Assembly: GCF_002261355.1 (NCBI RefSeq)
Contig: NZ_NEVU01000001.1
Span: forward strand, 620,001-684,000
Source of the DNA: Bordetella genomosp. 12
Lineage (GTDB): Bacteria > Pseudomonadota > Gammaproteobacteria > Burkholderiales > Burkholderiaceae_B
Length of the DNA stretch: 64,000 nucleotides
Direction: 5' to 3'
Shown: piece by piece, positions 9,056 to 16,676 of the stretch
How the letters are laid out: every line of letters starts with the position of its first letter
Numbering within the stretch: position 1 is the stretch's first letter
The notes under the pieces: generated by a model
Told to the model about the DNA's origin: nothing
Database searches by the model: none
What the model saw: only the letters and a program-made list of their open reading frames with translations
Made by a program: the position numbers and the translations under genes

Positions 9056-10273
9056 ATGTCCGCCATCCCAACCGAGCGCCCGCACACTCGCCCCGTGACG
9101 TTGCTGCTGAACGTCGCGCACGCGATCGATCATATGTTCCTGCTGATCTTCGCCGCGGCGGTGGCCACCATCGCGGCCGATTTCGGCTTTGCCCGCTGGG
9201 AGGACCTGATGCCCTACGGCGTGGCGGCGTTCTTTCTGTTCGGCATCGGCTCCTGGCCCTCCGGGCGGCTGGGAGATCTGTGGGGACGGCGGCGCATGAT
9301 GCTGCTGTTCTTCTTCGGGATCGGCGCGTCGGCCTTGCTGTGCGCACTGGCGCGCGATGCCTGGCAACTGGCCGGCGGACTGGCGCTGGTGGGTCTGTTC
9401 GCCTCGATCTATCACCCGGTGGGCATCCCCATGATCGTGCAGCACGCCGCCAAGCCCGGCGCGGTGATCGGCGTCAACGGCTTGGCGGGCAATCTGGGTG
9501 TGGCCGTGGCCGCGCTGGTGACGGGCTATCTGGTCAAGACGCTGGGCTGGCGTGCCGCGTTCGCGTTGCCGGGCGTGTTTGCGCTGCTGTGCGGCCTGTT
9601 GTTCATGTGGGTGTGCCCTCGGGAGGCCGAAGCGCCGGCTCGGCGCAAGGGCCGCGCGGCGGTCAGCCTGTCGCCGCGCGATCTGGCGCGCGCCTTCGCG
9701 GTGATGACGGCCGCGGCGGTGACCGGCAGTCTGTTGTTCAACTTCACCACCAACGGCAACGCGCAACTGCTCGATGAGCGGCTGCGCGGCGTGGTCGAGG
9801 ATCCGGTCAGCCTGGGCGCGCTGCTGGCCGCGATCTATGTGGTGGCGTCGCTGGCGCAGGTCGTCGTCGGCCGCCTGATCGACCGGGTGGCCTTGAAAAC
9901 GCTTTATCTCGTGATCGCGCTGATCCAGGTGCCGTTGCTGCTGTGGGCCGCGTGGGCGCAGGGCTGGGCGCTGTACGCGGCCTTGCTGGGCGCCATGATC
10001 TTCATCTTCGGCGCCATCCCGTTTACCGACGCGATGATCGTGCGCTATGTCGACGACCATAGCCGCTCGCGCGTGGCGGGCATGCGCTTGACGGTGTCCT
10101 TCGGGGTGAGTTCGGCGGCGGTCTGGTTGTTGGGGCCGGTGGTCAAGCAGGCGGGCTTTACCACCTTGCTTCTGGTCATGGCCCTCATCGCGGCCTGCAC
10201 GGCGGCCATGGTGACGCTGTTGCCTGGCGAAGCGCGCGCACAGGAAAAGGCCGGGGCCGTGCCCCAGCCCTGA
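9056..10273 (+). CDS. MFS transporter
   Basis: A 405-aa inner-membrane protein with about 12 hydrophobic segments. The cytoplasmic loop between helices 2 and 3 has GRLGDLWGRRRMM, the MFS signature motif (about residues 67-79), and a second copy VGRLIDRVALKTL is in the C-terminal half. It starts MSAIPTERPHTRPVTLLLNVAHAIDH; an upstream in-frame TTG is less likely. It is divergent from the AraC regulator. The substrate is unknown; drug or sugar efflux is the usual inference for this divergent arrangement. Confidence 0.88.
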   Translation: MSAIPTERPHTRPVTLLLNVAHAIDHMFLLIFAAAVATIAADFGFARWEDLMPYGVAAFFLFGIGSWPSGRLGDLWGRRRMMLLFFFGIGASALLCALARDAWQLAGGLALVGLFASIYHPVGIPMIVQHAAKPGAVIGVNGLAGNLGVAVAALVTGYLVKTLGWRAAFALPGVFALLCGLLFMWVCPREAEAPARRKGRAAVSLSPRDLARAFAVMTAAAVTGSLLFNFTTNGNAQLLDERLRGVVEDPVSLGALLAAIYVVASLAQVVVGRLIDRVALKTLYLVIALIQVPLLLWAAWAQGWALYAALLGAMIFIFGAIPFTDAMIVRYVDDHSRSRVAGMRLTVSFGVSSAAVWLLGPVVKQAGFTTLLLVMALIAACTAAMVTLLPGEARAQEKAGAVPQP

Positions 10274-10278
10274 CGCGT

Positions 10279-11256
10279 TCACTGGATTTTGATATTGCGT
10301 TCTTTGACGAGCCTGGCCCAGAGATCGGTTTCTTTGGCCAGGTGGGCGCTCAACTGTTCCGGCCTGCTGCCGATGGGCTCGGCGCCGATGGCGTTGAGCG
10401 TTTCGCGCACCTTGGGATCGGCCATTGCCTGGCGCATGGCATCGTTGAGCCTGGCCACCACGGCCGGCGGGGTCCCCGCCGGCGCGAAGGCGCCAAACCA
10501 GGGCAGCAGCTCGTAACCCGGTACGCCGGCTTCGGCCAGCGTCGGCACATCCGGCAGCGCCGAGGAACGTTGGCGGGTCGTCACGCCCAGGGCCTTGAGT
10601 TTGCCGGATTGGATATGCGGCTTGGCCGAAGTGACACTGTCGAACATATAGTCCACCTGGCCGCCCAGCAGGTCGGCCATGGCGGGGCCGCTGCCCTTGT
10701 AGGGCACATGCAGCATGTCGACGCCGGTCATGGCGACGAAGAGCTCGCCGGCGAGATGGATGGAGGTGCCCACCCCCGCCGAGGCGAAGGTGTCGTGGCC
10801 GGGCCTGGCCTTGGCCTGGGCGATGACCTCGGCCACGCTGTTGGCCGGGTTGCGCGCCGGGTTGGTCACCAGCACATTGGGCACCACCGCCAGTAGGGAG
10901 AGGGGCGTGAAGTCCTTCTGCGGGTCGTAACCCATATCCTTGTACAGCGCCGGGTTCACCGCCATGCCATTGGCCGCGATCATGATGGTGTAGCCGTCGG
11001 GCGCCGCGCGCGCCACGGCCATGGCGCCGATATTGCCGCCTGCGCCGGCGCGGTTCTCCACGATGAATGTCGTGTTCAGGGCGCGCCCCATGGATTCACC
11101 CAGCGTGCGCGCGATGGCATCCATCGCGCCGCCGGGCGGGAAGGGTACGACCCATTTGACGGGGTGGTCGGGATAGTCGCCGGCCTGCGCCCCGGCGGCG
11201 CTCAGCAGGCAGGTCGCGGCCAGTGCGGCACGCGCGAAAACATGGGTCAGGCGCAT
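10279..11256 (-). CDS. Bug/TctC family periplasmic solute-binding protein
   Basis: A 325-aa protein with a signal peptide (MRLTHVFARAALAATCLLSAAGAQA). The mature part has the family features VVPFPPGGAMDAIARTLG, VENRAGAGGNIG and VPYKGSGPAMADLLGGQVD. These proteins bind carboxylates such as citrate or nicotinate for tripartite tricarboxylate transporters and are greatly expanded in Bordetella and relatives. No TctAB membrane genes are adjacent, which is common for orphan Bug proteins. It is divergent from the LysR gene at 11473, the usual Bug-LysR arrangement. Confidence 0.93.
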   Translation of the reverse strand: MRLTHVFARAALAATCLLSAAGAQAGDYPDHPVKWVVPFPPGGAMDAIARTLGESMGRALNTTFIVENRAGAGGNIGAMAVARAAPDGYTIMIAANGMAVNPALYKDMGYDPQKDFTPLSLLAVVPNVLVTNPARNPANSVAEVIAQAKARPGHDTFASAGVGTSIHLAGELFVAMTGVDMLHVPYKGSGPAMADLLGGQVDYMFDSVTSAKPHIQSGKLKALGVTTRQRSSALPDVPTLAEAGVPGYELLPWFGAFAPAGTPPAVVARLNDAMRQAMADPKVRETLNAIGAEPIGSRPEQLSAHLAKETDLWARLVKERNIKIQ

Positions 11257-11438
11257 CTCTCGTCTCCAATCTCTTTTATGGTGGGCAGCAGGCCGGCGGG
11301 TCCGCATCCCGTATCCGCTCAGGAGCCGATCCCCCGCCAGGAGGCGATGGCGGCGGCAGGCGGAAGACCATACCTGAACTGAATGAGGCATCCCACAGCG
11401 TCGAGTATGGACATGGAAAAAATGCGCGTCTAAGACTA

Positions 11439-11456
11439 TATTGGTCACTTTCAATA
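11439..11456. promoter_or_regulatory. Candidate LysR operator between Bug gene and LysR gene
   Basis: An imperfect LysR-type site with the dyad TATTG-N8-CAATA lies 16 bases before the LysR start and in the shared divergent intergenic region. No other dyad of that kind is obvious there. Assignment is by position and shape only. Confidence 0.4.
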
Positions 11457-11472
11457 CCTGTAAGGTATGAGC

Positions 11473-12372
11473 ATGGAGCTCAGGCATCTGCGCTATTTTC
11501 AAACCGTGGCGCGCGAGGGCAGCTTCACCCGGGCCGCCGCGGCCCTGCATATCGCGCAGCCCCCGCTGTCGCGCCAGATACGCCAGCTCGAAGAAGAGCT
11601 GGGCGTGACGCTGATCGAACGCGGCAGCCGCGGCCTCAAGCTCACCGAGGCCGGCCGTTTCCTGCTGGAGCAGTCCTTGCAACTGACCGCGCGCCTGGAC
11701 GAAATCGTGGCCGGCACGCGCCGTCTGGGCGCCCAATCCGCGCGCTGGTTCAGCATCGGGTTCGTTCCCTCGACCCTCTATGGCGTCGTGCCGGAACTCA
11801 TCCGTTACCTGCGGCAGGCCGACGCCCAGGTCGAGGTCGGCTTGAGCGAAATGACCACCCTGCCGCAGATCGAAGCCCTCAAGAGCGGCCGGATCGACCT
11901 GGGCATCGGCCGCATTTCCTTCGACGACCCCGCCATCGAGCGGCGAGTGCTGATGGAAGAGCCGCTGGTCGCCGCCCTGCATCCTGCCCACCCGCTGGCC
12001 GGGCGGCAGCGCCTGAGCATCGCCGAACTGGCCGCCGAACCCTTTGTGCTCTACCCGGCGCGGCCCCGGCCCAACTACGCCGACCACGTCCTGGGCCTGT
12101 TTCGCGCGGCCGGGCACCAGCCCACCGTCATCCAGGAAGCCAACGAACTGCAGACCGCCCTCGGCCTGGTGGTGGCTGGCCTGGGCCTGACCCTGGTGCC
12201 CGCCGGCGTGCAACGCTCCAACCGCCGCGACATCGTCTGGCTGCCTGTGGATGCGCCGGCCTTCTCTTCGCCGGTCATCCTCAGCTGGCGGCGCGGCGAC
12301 TCCTCGCCCTTTCTGGCCCAGGCCATTGCGGCCGCCGAAAGCCTGGCCCGCCAGGCCGCAGCCTCACCCTGA
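11473..12372 (+). CDS. LysR family transcriptional regulator
   Basis: A 299-aa regulator with an N-terminal winged helix-turn-helix (MELRHLRYFQTVAREGSFTRAAAALHIAQPPLSRQIRQLE) and a C-terminal substrate-binding-like effector domain. ATG at 11473 is chosen because AAGG lies 7 bases upstream; an in-frame ATG 6 bases earlier is too close to it. The effector domain resembles BenM/CatM-type regulators of aromatic or carboxylate metabolism. It is divergent from the Bug protein gene and probably controls it. Confidence 0.92.
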   Translation: MELRHLRYFQTVAREGSFTRAAAALHIAQPPLSRQIRQLEEELGVTLIERGSRGLKLTEAGRFLLEQSLQLTARLDEIVAGTRRLGAQSARWFSIGFVPSTLYGVVPELIRYLRQADAQVEVGLSEMTTLPQIEALKSGRIDLGIGRISFDDPAIERRVLMEEPLVAALHPAHPLAGRQRLSIAELAAEPFVLYPARPRPNYADHVLGLFRAAGHQPTVIQEANELQTALGLVVAGLGLTLVPAGVQRSNRRDIVWLPVDAPAFSSPVILSWRRGDSSPFLAQAIAAAESLARQAAASP

Positions 12373-12412
12373 GCCCGGCCAGGGCCTCGCTGCCAAGCGC
12401 GCGCATTTCTGC

Positions 12413-12418
12413 TAGAAT
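12413..12418 (+). promoter_or_regulatory. -10 element of tRNA-Ser
   Basis: TAGAAT within GCTAGAATC lies about 55 bp before the tRNA-Ser. The same TGCTAGAATC core precedes the tRNA-Val at 40134, which supports it as a stable-RNA promoter element. No clear TTGACA-like -35 is present. Confidence 0.45.
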
Positions 12419-12473
12419 CGCGGATTCGCATTTTCAGCAGCGGTAATTTCCCTGCCGGAAGCGACCCAAATTA

Positions 12474-12564
12474 GGACAGGTGGCCGAGCGGTTGAAGGCG
12501 CACGCCTGGAAAGCGTGTATACGTGATAAACGTATCGGGGGTTCGAATCCCCCTCTGTCCGCCA
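12474..12564 (+). tRNA. tRNA-Ser(GGA)
   Basis: A 91-nt class II tRNA with encoded CCA. The acceptor stem GGACAGG pairs with TCTGTCC (one G-T pair), the anticodon loop CTGGAAA gives anticodon GGA, and a variable arm follows (GTATACGTGATAAACGTAT). The T loop GGTTCGAATCC is canonical. It reads UCC and UCU codons. Confidence 0.97.
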
Positions 12565-12601
12565 AGAATTCCCAGGCCGTTACCGGCCAGCCAAAACAGA
12601 C

Positions 12602-12645
12602 AGCCCTGAAAACTGCGCGTAAGCGCCGGATTTCAGGGCTTTTTT
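12602..12645 (+). terminator. Intrinsic terminator after tRNA-Ser
   Basis: Perfect 10-bp arms AGCCCTGAAA and TTTCAGGGCT enclose a 19-nt loop and are followed by six T residues. It ends the tRNA-Ser transcript. Confidence 0.88.
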
Positions 12646-12715
12646 GTTTTTGGGTGCGGCGGGCGCATGACGATTGTTCGCCACGGATGTGGCGGTCATG
12701 TTGACGATGGCGGAT

Positions 12716-12752
12716 GTCTGCCTTGTCCGCGGTGCCCGCGGACAAGGCAGAC
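12716..12752. repeat. Perfect 17-bp inverted repeat with 3-nt loop
   Basis: The arm GTCTGCCTTGTCCGCGG (12716-12732), the loop TGC, then its exact reverse complement (12736-12752). No T-run follows on either strand, so it does not look like an intrinsic terminator. It stands alone in a gene-poor stretch after tRNA-Ser. Its role is unknown; relic of a mobile element end, protein binding site or RNA hairpin are all possible. Confidence 0.8.
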
Positions 12753-12870
12753 GTGGAAACAGGCTGAGCATTCCGATTCGCGGCGGCAGCGAAAGGGCAT
12801 CGCGGCGGGCGTTGCGGGTGCTTGATGTGAGGGTTCGCTACCTGATCCCGAAAACGCCGTGGCGGTTGAT

Positions 12871-12968
12871 CCAGGTCAACGATCTTCGCGATAAACAAGC
12901 TCATACACCATGGCCTCAACCCCTATCGCTGGGCGAACCGCGCCGCGCTGACGCAAATGGCGCTGTAA
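12871..12968 (+). pseudogene. Possible 3' remnant of a GH19 chitinase/phage lysozyme-like gene
   Basis: One frame ends at TAA 12966-12968 and reads, in its last stretch, IFAINKLIHHGLNP, then ANRAALTQMAL. This resembles the C-terminal segment of GH19-type endolysins (typically a motif like ITKLINGGLNG followed by DR-AL). The frame is blocked by TGA at 12868-12870 and the rest of the domain is missing. The match is by eye and short, so it is only a suggestion of a decayed phage or island fragment next to a tRNA-Ser. The remaining DNA from 12650 to 13105 has no recognisable gene. Confidence 0.25.
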
Positions 12969-13105
12969 GGGCTGAGCCCAGCGAGGGCGCGGCGACGCTG
13001 CGCCTGCATACGCTGGCCGATGGCATAGTCTGTGCAGGGTTCTCTGAAGGTGGGACGGTTATCCCGGCGTCAGGGTGGCTTGGCTGCCTCGATTTGCCGG
13101 CGGCT

Positions 13106-13519
13106 TCAGGCCGCTCCCACCTGAAAGGCGGCATCGACCGGGACCTGTAGCGCGGTCACCAGGGCGTTGGTCTGCGCGGCCATGCCGATGACGGCCAGGA
13201 GTTCGGCGTGCTGGCCGTCGGTCATGCCTTTGGCGCGCGCGGCGGCCGTATGCGAGTGGATGCAGTAGCTGCAGCCATTGGCGGTGGATACGGCGATATA
13301 GATGAGTTCGCGCACCAGGGGCGAGAGTTCGCCTTCGGTCATCATCACCTGTTTGAGCTGCTCCCACACGCGCTGCAACTGCGGCGGGTCGTTGGCCAGT
13401 GCGCGCCAGAAGTTGTTGATGAAGTCGGATTGGCGCGTGGCGCGGATGTCTTCGAAGACGGCCCAGGCCTGGGGGTGGCGGCGGACTTCATCGTCGGACA
13501 ACAGTTTTTGCGTGGCCAT
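13106..13519 (-). CDS. Carboxymuconolactone decarboxylase family protein (AhpD-like)
   Basis: A 137-aa all-alpha protein with the AhpD-type redox motif ANGCSYCIHSHTAAA (CxxC followed by His, about residues 82-96). Such proteins act as alkylhydroperoxidases or are of unknown function; true decarboxylases lack the CxxC. GGAG lies 8 bases before the ATG. It is divergent from proP with a 164-bp gap and has no operon partner. Confidence 0.88.
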   Translation of the reverse strand: MATQKLLSDDEVRRHPQAWAVFEDIRATRQSDFINNFWRALANDPPQLQRVWEQLKQVMMTEGELSPLVRELIYIAVSTANGCSYCIHSHTAAARAKGMTDGQHAELLAVIGMAAQTNALVTALQVPVDAAFQVGAA

Positions 13520-13683
13520 GGCGGCGCTCCGTGCTGGGCAGGGCTGCGGCCGGAAACGACGCGCATGCCTGGGTCATTGAACCGTAGTATGCCTCGTCCT
13601 TCAAGAGGGCGCACGCACGCGTATGATGAGGAGGAAAGACTCAAGTGCATGACATCCATCTTCGCTCATAAGAGGAGAAAATC

Positions 13684-15210
13684 ATGGCGGAGCAAGCCTC
13701 ACAGAATGCACGGCCCTTGCAGATCGGCGACATCACGGTCATCGACAATACCAAGCTGAAAAAGGCGGTCACGGCTGCCGCGCTCGGCAATGCGATGGAG
13801 TGGTTCGACTTCGGTGTTTACGGTTTCGTTGCCTATGCGCTGGGCAAGGTGTTCTTCCCCGACGCCTCGCCGGCGGTTCAGACGATTGCCGCGCTGGGCA
13901 CGTTTTCGGTGCCCTTTCTCGTACGCCCCCTGGGAGGGGTGTTTTTCGGTGTGATGGGCGATCGCTACGGGCGCCAGAAAGTGCTGTCGCTGACCATCAT
14001 CATCATGGCGATCAGCACGTTTTGTATCGGGCTCATCCCTTCCTACGAAACCATCGGCCTGTGGGCGCCGGTGCTCTTGTTGCTGTGCAAGCTGGCGCAA
14101 GGGTTTTCGGTCGGGGGGGAGTACACCGGCGCGGCGATTTTCGTCGCCGAATACGCGCCCGACAGGCGGCGCGGCTTTCTTGGCAGTTGGCTGGATTTTG
14201 GTTCCATCGCCGGCTTCGTGCTGGGCGCGGGTCTGGTCGTGCTGTTGCAGACGCTGCTGGGCGAGGGCGCCTTTCTCGAATGGGGTTGGCGCCTGCCGTT
14301 CTTCGTCGCCGGGCCGCTGGGGTTGCTGGGCCTGTATCTGCGTCATGCGGCCGAGGAAACGCCGGCCTTTACGCAGCAGCTCGAAAAAATGGAGCGCGAG
14401 GATCGCGACGCGCTGCAGGACCGGCCGACGATTTCCTTCCGTGAAATTTTCTCCAAGTATCGCCGCGCGCTGTTGATCAGCATCGGCATGGTGCTGGTGA
14501 CCAACATCACCTACTACATGCTGCTGACCTATATGCCGACCTATTTGTCGAGCAGCCTGGGGTATTCCGAATCCCACGGGGTGCTGATCATCGTGGTGGT
14601 GATGATAGGCATGCTGTTCGTGCAACCGGTGGTGGGTTTCATGAGCGACAAGGTCGGCCGCCGGCCTTTCCTGCTGATCGGCAGCCTCGGTGTGCTGGTG
14701 CTCGCCATCCCGTCTTTCGGCATGATCGCCAGCGACAACATCGGCCTGATTTTCCTGGGTTTGCTGCTGTTGGCGATCTTCCTCAATTGCATGACCGGGG
14801 TCATGGCCTCCACCTTGCCGGCGCTGTTTCCGACGCGCATCCGTTATAGCGCGCTGGCCAGCTCGTTCAATGTGGCCATCATCGTGGCTGGCCTGACGCC
14901 GACTCTGGCCGCCTGGCTGGTCGAGGAGACCGACAATCTACTGATGCCGGCCTTCTATTTGATGATCGCCGCGGCCATCGGCCTGGTGACCTCGTTCTTC
15001 CTGCCGGAGACGGCCAACAAGCCGTTGCGCGGCGATACGCCCAATGCCTCGGACCGGCGCGAAGCCAAGGCGCTGCTGCTGGAGGTCTACGACGATATCG
15101 AGCAGTCGCTGGTGGATGTGGAAGCGGAAATCGCCGAGCTGGAAGCCCAGATAGAGACGCTGCGCGCCAAGCGTCAGCGTCTGGCCGACCGTCATCCCCA
15201 CCTGGAGTAG
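13684..15210 (+). CDS. proP: ProP-like MFS osmosensory proline/glycine betaine transporter
   Basis: A 508-aa inner-membrane H+-solute symporter with 12 predicted helices. It has the metabolite:H+ symporter signatures GNAMEWFDFGVYG, FSVPFLVRPLGGVFFG and GDRYGRQKVL. The C-terminal tail from about residue 455 (ASDRREAKALLLEVYDD, then IEQSLVDVEAEIAELEAQIE) is a coiled coil like the osmosensing tail of E. coli ProP, and ends RLADRHPHLE much as ProP ends QHPRIDE. A ribosome binding site AGGAG lies 7 bases before the ATG. The tail separates it from the many short-tailed relatives. Confidence 0.88.
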   Translation: MAEQASQNARPLQIGDITVIDNTKLKKAVTAAALGNAMEWFDFGVYGFVAYALGKVFFPDASPAVQTIAALGTFSVPFLVRPLGGVFFGVMGDRYGRQKVLSLTIIIMAISTFCIGLIPSYETIGLWAPVLLLLCKLAQGFSVGGEYTGAAIFVAEYAPDRRRGFLGSWLDFGSIAGFVLGAGLVVLLQTLLGEGAFLEWGWRLPFFVAGPLGLLGLYLRHAAEETPAFTQQLEKMEREDRDALQDRPTISFREIFSKYRRALLISIGMVLVTNITYYMLLTYMPTYLSSSLGYSESHGVLIIVVVMIGMLFVQPVVGFMSDKVGRRPFLLIGSLGVLVLAIPSFGMIASDNIGLIFLGLLLLAIFLNCMTGVMASTLPALFPTRIRYSALASSFNVAIIVAGLTPTLAAWLVEETDNLLMPAFYLMIAAAIGLVTSFFLPETANKPLRGDTPNASDRREAKALLLEVYDDIEQSLVDVEAEIAELEAQIETLRAKRQRLADRHPHLE

Positions 15211-15216
15211 GCCGAA

Positions 15217-15672
15217 TCAGGCCTGGGCGTAGCCGTTGCGCTGGGCGATCCAGCGCAACACCCGCAACCGGGCCTTGTCGTAGGCCAGGTTGTAGAAAAA
15301 CGCATAGGGCAGGTAAAACAGCACCAGCGCGATATCCAGCACGAAGGCCTGCCAGAGGCTGATGTTCAGCCACCAGGCCGCCAGCGGGATCACGATGAGG
15401 ATGAGCCCGGTTTCAAAACCGAGGGCGTGCACGACGCGTAATCGCAGCGTGCGCGTCCAGCCCATGCGGTTTTCCAGGCGGTCAAAGCCTGCGTTGTAGA
15501 GCATGTTCCAGAGCAGGGCGATCCAGGCGATCACCGCCGTGAGCACGCCCATCTCGAACAACGACTTGCCCATGGCCCAGGCCGCCACCGGCGCGCACAG
15601 GCCGATGGCCAGGATTTCGAACAGAAAGGCGTGGATAAAGCGTTCTTTGAGTGTTTTCTTGGCTTGTGTCAT
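15217..15672 (-). CDS. PACE family multidrug/biocide efflux transporter
   Basis: A 151-aa inner-membrane protein with four helices in two repeats (bacterial transmembrane pair domain). Repeat 1 has RFIHAFLFE and WNMLYNAGFDRLE; repeat 2 has RVVHALGFETGL and PYAFFYNLAYDKAR. These match the family motifs, including the Glu (E19-like in RxxHAxxFE) needed for proton coupling in AceI of Acinetobacter. Known members export chlorhexidine, short-chain diamines or acriflavine; the substrate here is not determined. It is divergent from a LysR gene, like aceI-aceR. Confidence 0.9.
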   Translation of the reverse strand: MTQAKKTLKERFIHAFLFEILAIGLCAPVAAWAMGKSLFEMGVLTAVIAWIALLWNMLYNAGFDRLENRMGWTRTLRLRVVHALGFETGLILIVIPLAAWWLNISLWQAFVLDIALVLFYLPYAFFYNLAYDKARLRVLRWIAQRNGYAQA

Positions 15673-15737
15673 GACCTACCTCGGTCTTCAATGCCGGCAT
15701 TCTCTCCGAATAACCCGATACGATAAAGTTGATATCC

Positions 15738-15752
15738 ATCGGAAAAACCGAT
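15738..15752. promoter_or_regulatory. Candidate LysR operator between PACE gene and its regulator
   Basis: ATCGG-AAAAA-CCGAT is a perfect 5-bp dyad containing a T-N11-A core. It lies 66 bp from the PACE start and 20 bp before the LysR start, a normal place for autoregulation and divergent control. Function is inferred. Confidence 0.5.
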
Positions 15753-15772
15753 TGAAATAGCGCGGAGCCCCC

Positions 15773-16636
15773 ATGCGGCATTCTCTGGAGTCTTTGGCCA
15801 CGTTTGCCCAGGTCGCGGCGGCGGGATCGTTTTCGGGCGCGGCCCGCGCCCTGGGCAAGCGTCAATCCACCGTCAGCGAGACCATCGCCAATCTGGAAGT
15901 GGATCTGGATCTGGCGCTGTTTGACCGCAGCCAACGCCAGCCCGTGCTGACCGAGGCCGGCCAGACACTGTTGGCGCATGCCCATCAGGTGCTGGCGGCC
16001 AACGAGCGTTTGAATCGCGCGGCCAGCCAGTTGGCCGGGGGCCAGGAGCCGCGCCTGACGGTGGTGCTGTCGGATACGTTTCAATCGGACACCTTCGAGA
16101 CCACCTTGAGTGCCATCGACCAGCGCTATCCGGCGCTGCGCTTCGAATGCCTGATTGCCGAGCATGCGGACGTGGTGGCGCTGGTGCAGCAGGGCCGTGC
16201 CCATCTGGGCTTGATGGCGGCCCAGCAAGATTACCCGCCCGACGTGGCGCAGGCCACGCTGGCCGAGCTTTCGGAAATCACGCTGTGCGTGGGGCTGGGG
16301 CATCCGCTGGCGGCCTTGCCCCGCGTCGGCTTGCAGGATCTGGCCAGTGCGCGCGAGTTACGGCTGAGCACGGTGGCGATGACCGACCAGCTCGCGCCGC
16401 CGGCCCGGCCCGTCTGGTCCGCGCCCAGCTATCTCATGCTGTTGGAGATGGCCAGCCTGGGGTTTGGCTGGACCGAATTACCGCGCTGGATGCTGCAGCG
16501 TTTCGGGCAGGGGCGGCTGCACGAGCTGGCCGCGCCGGGCTGGCCCCGGCACATCAAGGTGGACGCGGTGTGGTCCACGCGCCGCACCCTGGGCCCGGCC
16601 GGCGCCTGGCTGTTGCACAGCCTGGCCGGGGTGTGA
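15773..16636 (+). CDS. LysR family regulator, AceR-like, divergent from PACE pump
   Basis: A 287-aa regulator with a helix-turn-helix at residues 1-60 (SLESLATFAQVAAAGSFSGAARALGKRQSTVSETIANLE) and a LysR effector domain. GGAG lies 7 bases upstream of the ATG. Its divergent position next to a PACE transporter matches AceR, which activates aceI in response to the exported compound. The effector here is unknown. Confidence 0.9.
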   Translation: MRHSLESLATFAQVAAAGSFSGAARALGKRQSTVSETIANLEVDLDLALFDRSQRQPVLTEAGQTLLAHAHQVLAANERLNRAASQLAGGQEPRLTVVLSDTFQSDTFETTLSAIDQRYPALRFECLIAEHADVVALVQQGRAHLGLMAAQQDYPPDVAQATLAELSEITLCVGLGHPLAALPRVGLQDLASARELRLSTVAMTDQLAPPARPVWSAPSYLMLLEMASLGFGWTELPRWMLQRFGQGRLHELAAPGWPRHIKVDAVWSTRRTLGPAGAWLLHSLAGV

Positions 16637-16676
16637 CCGGGGCGGGCCGGTACGGCGCGCGCCCCGCCCGCGCGCC

